Shown one piece after another: positions 4,441 to 6,130 of a stretch of 6,130 nt of DNA. The first letter of the stretch is position 1. Each line of letters opens with the position of its first letter. Both the position numbers and the translations under genes were made by a program. The notes below the pieces were generated by a model, which was given only the letters and a program-made list of their open reading frames with translations, had not been told where the DNA came from and searched no databases. This DNA is from Hyphomicrobiales bacterium (GTDB lineage: Bacteria > Pseudomonadota > Alphaproteobacteria > Rhizobiales > Aestuariivirgaceae). Location of the stretch: the NCBI GenBank assembly GCA_027030295.1, contig JALVFB010000379.1, positions 1 to 6,130 on the forward strand, read 5' to 3'.

Positions 4441-6130
4441 GCGAGCAGGGCAATCTTTCCCCCGAGGAGATGATGGAGCTGGTGGAGGAACCCGCCTACA
4501 GCCGGTTGGGGCGCATCGTTTCCGTTTCCGGCGGCCGCGCCGTGATCATGCTGGACAGGGCCATCACGGCGGAGGAGTTCACGCCGGAAATCGGCACGCT
4601 GCTGAAGGTGGATCTGGAGGATGTGGTGGCGTTGGGCCTGGTGTCCTCCATGTCCATGCCGGTGCCGGACGCCGGCGAATACAACGACGAAGTGCGCATC
4701 GTGGAAGTGGAGTTCGTCGGCGAGGTGCTGCTGGATGAACGGGGGCGGCCGAAGAAATTCCGCCGCGGCGTGTCGAAATATCCGGGTCTGGGCGACGTGG
4801 TCAGCACCGCCAGCCGCCGCGAGCTGGAAAAGGCCTATGCCATCGACGAAGATGCCGCCATCCGCATCGGCGTGATTCACCAGGACAGGTCCATTCCGGC
4901 GATGGTGAAGCTGGACGAGATGCTGGGCAAGCATTTCGCCATTCTCGGCACCACCGGCACCGGCAAATCGTGCACCGTGGCGCTGATCCTGCGGCGCATC
5001 CTGGAGCGGAACCCCAATGCCCACATCCTGCTGCTGGACGTGCACCGGGAATACGCCACCGCCTTTTCCGACATCGCCGAAATCATCCGCCCGGAAGACC
5101 TGAACCTGCCGTTCTGGCTGCTCAACTTCGAGGAGATTTGCGAGATCCTCGTCGGCAACCATTCGCAGGCGGAAGTGGATACGGAAATATTGCGGGAGAT
5201 GATCCCGCTGGCCAGGGCGCGCTACAGGCTGGGGTCCGGCAAGAGCCGTCTGGCCAGCCGCAAGGCCAGCGAATATCAGGAAGCGCAAAGCATCAGCGTC
5301 GACAGCCCCCTGCCATACCGTGCCTCCGACCTCTTCGCCATCATCGACGAGCACCTGGGCAAACTGGAATTGAAGAACCAGTTGGCGCCCTACAAGCGCA
5401 TCCGGGCGAAGCTGGAGGCGGTCACCCGCGATCCACGCTATGCCTTCATGTTCGGCTCGCTCACCGTGCACGACACCATGGCCGACGTGCTCTCGCGCAT
5501 CTTTCGCATTCCCGTCAACGGCAAGCCCATCACGGTGCTGGAGCTGGGCGGCCTGCCGTCCGAGGTCATCAACGTGGTGGTTTCCGTGCTGGCGCGCATG
5601 GCCTTCGATTTCGCGCTCTATTCCGGCGGCAGGGTGCCGCTCACCTTCGTCTGCGAGGAGGCGCACCGCTATGTGCCCAACGACCCGCACGCCGGCTTCG
5701 AGCCGACGCGCCGGTCCATCTCGCGCATCGCCAAGGAGGGGCGCAAATATGGCGTGTCGCTGTGCATCATCACCCAGCGCCCGGCGGAGCTGGACCCCAC
5801 CATCCTGTCGCAGTGCAACACCATCTTCTCGTTGCGCCTGACCAACGAGCGCGACCAGGAAATCCTGCGCGCCGGCATATCCGACTCCGCCGCCTCGCTG
5901 CTGGAGTTCATGCCGACCATGGGCGTGGGCGAGGCGGTGGCCTTCGGCGAGGGCATCTCGCTGCCCACGCGCATCCGCATCGACCTGTTGCCGAAGGAAC
6001 ATCTGCCCCGCTCCACCACCGCCGCCTTCTCCGAGCACTGGCAGCACGACGTGGACGATCCGGGCTTCCTGCACGACATCGTGCGCCGCTGGCGCAATCA
6101 GGAGCTGGAAGCGCCGGATGGCGAACGGCG
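4437..6130 (+). CDS. HerA/DUF87-type ATPase (putative DNA translocase), 3' end missing
   Basis: Predicted P-loop ATPase of the FtsK-HerA superfamily. Such proteins form hexameric rings that pump double-stranded DNA, in archaea with the nuclease NurA and in bacteria sometimes with nuclease or SIR2-type defence partners. The frame is open from ATG 4437 to the right edge (564 codons, no stop). Residues about 20-115 resemble the N-terminal beta-barrel (HAS-barrel) of HerA. Walker A 'GTTGTGKS' is at 171-178 (Lys177), followed by 'LLLDVHREYA' (198-207), the counterpart of the HerA 'DPHGEY' motif. Residues about 215-370 are a variable, mainly helical insertion. Walker B 'LTFVCEEAHRYVP' (402-414) has catalytic Glu408, with Glu407 in the usual Asp position. 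'IAKEGRKYGVSLCIITQRP' (431-449) holds the conserved Arg436 and Gln447-Arg448 sensor region. No signal peptide or membrane segment is seen. It overlaps the kinase gene by 4 nt. The biological role is not known from sequence; DNA end processing, plasmid or phage defence, and a regulatory role are all possible. Confidence 0.9.
   Translation, partial: MSEQGNLSPEEMMELVEEPAYSRLGRIVSVSGGRAVIMLDRAITAEEFTPEIGTLLKVDLEDVVALGLVSSMSMPVPDAGEYNDEVRIVEVEFVGEVLLDERGRPKKFRRGVSKYPGLGDVVSTASRRELEKAYAIDEDAAIRIGVIHQDRSIPAMVKLDEMLGKHFAILGTTGTGKSCTVALILRRILERNPNAHILLLDVHREYATAFSDIAEIIRPEDLNLPFWLLNFEEICEILVGNHSQAEVDTEILREMIPLARARYRLGSGKSRLASRKASEYQEAQSISVDSPLPYRASDLFAIIDEHLGKLELKNQLAPYKRIRAKLEAVTRDPRYAFMFGSLTVHDTMADVLSRIFRIPVNGKPITVLELGGLPSEVINVVVSVLARMAFDFALYSGGRVPLTFVCEEAHRYVPNDPHAGFEPTRRSISRIAKEGRKYGVSLCIITQRPAELDPTILSQCNTIFSLRLTNERDQEILRAGISDSAASLLEFMPTMGVGEAVAFGEGISLPTRIRIDLLPKEHLPRSTTAAFSEHWQHDVDDPGFLHDIVRRWRNQELEAPDGER

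Noticed and set aside
4356..6074. A 572-codon open frame on the minus strand opposite the HerA-like ATPase gene
   Set aside because: The translation is His/Gln/Gly/Ala-rich low complexity without recognisable motifs, and the opposite strand carries an intact ATPase with all catalytic motifs. Antisense open frames are expected in GC-rich DNA.

Overview
The window looks like a piece of a GC-rich alphaproteobacterial chromosome. The evidence is the GC-rich codon use, the basic N-terminal extension and core sequence of the RlmE homologue, the 'RKHEGTGLGLP' G2 box of the histidine kinase (typical of PleC-type alphaproteobacterial kinases), and a tRNA promoter with a TTGACT -35 element. No species can be named. 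I see no insertion sequence, integrase, CRISPR array or phage gene.

The left 3.4 kb is on the minus strand and holds housekeeping genes. Reading in the direction of transcription (right to left) these are: a Ppx/GppA-type phosphatase (3368-2223); rlmE, the 23S rRNA 2'-O-methyltransferase, which overlaps the phosphatase gene by 23 nt and has a strong internal ribosome binding site (2245-1487); a 140-bp gap with a good tRNA promoter; tRNA-Gln(CUG) with encoded CCA (1346-1273); and an RsmB/NOP-family 16S rRNA m5C methyltransferase (from 1203, running off the left edge). The theme is ribosome maturation plus (p)ppGpp/polyphosphate metabolism.

The right 2.6 kb is on the plus strand and starts divergently from the phosphatase gene across a 163-bp intergenic region with a 14-bp perfect AT-centred palindrome. 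It holds a two-gene operon with an ATGA overlap: a soluble histidine kinase core without a sensor domain (3532-4440), and a HerA/DUF87-type hexameric ATPase (4437 to beyond the right edge). A histidine kinase translationally coupled to a DNA-translocase-type ATPase is the least ordinary thing here. Its partners, if any, would lie beyond position 6130.

There is no gene-free stretch longer than 300 bases. The many long open frames opposite or out of phase with these genes are GC-rich shadows.
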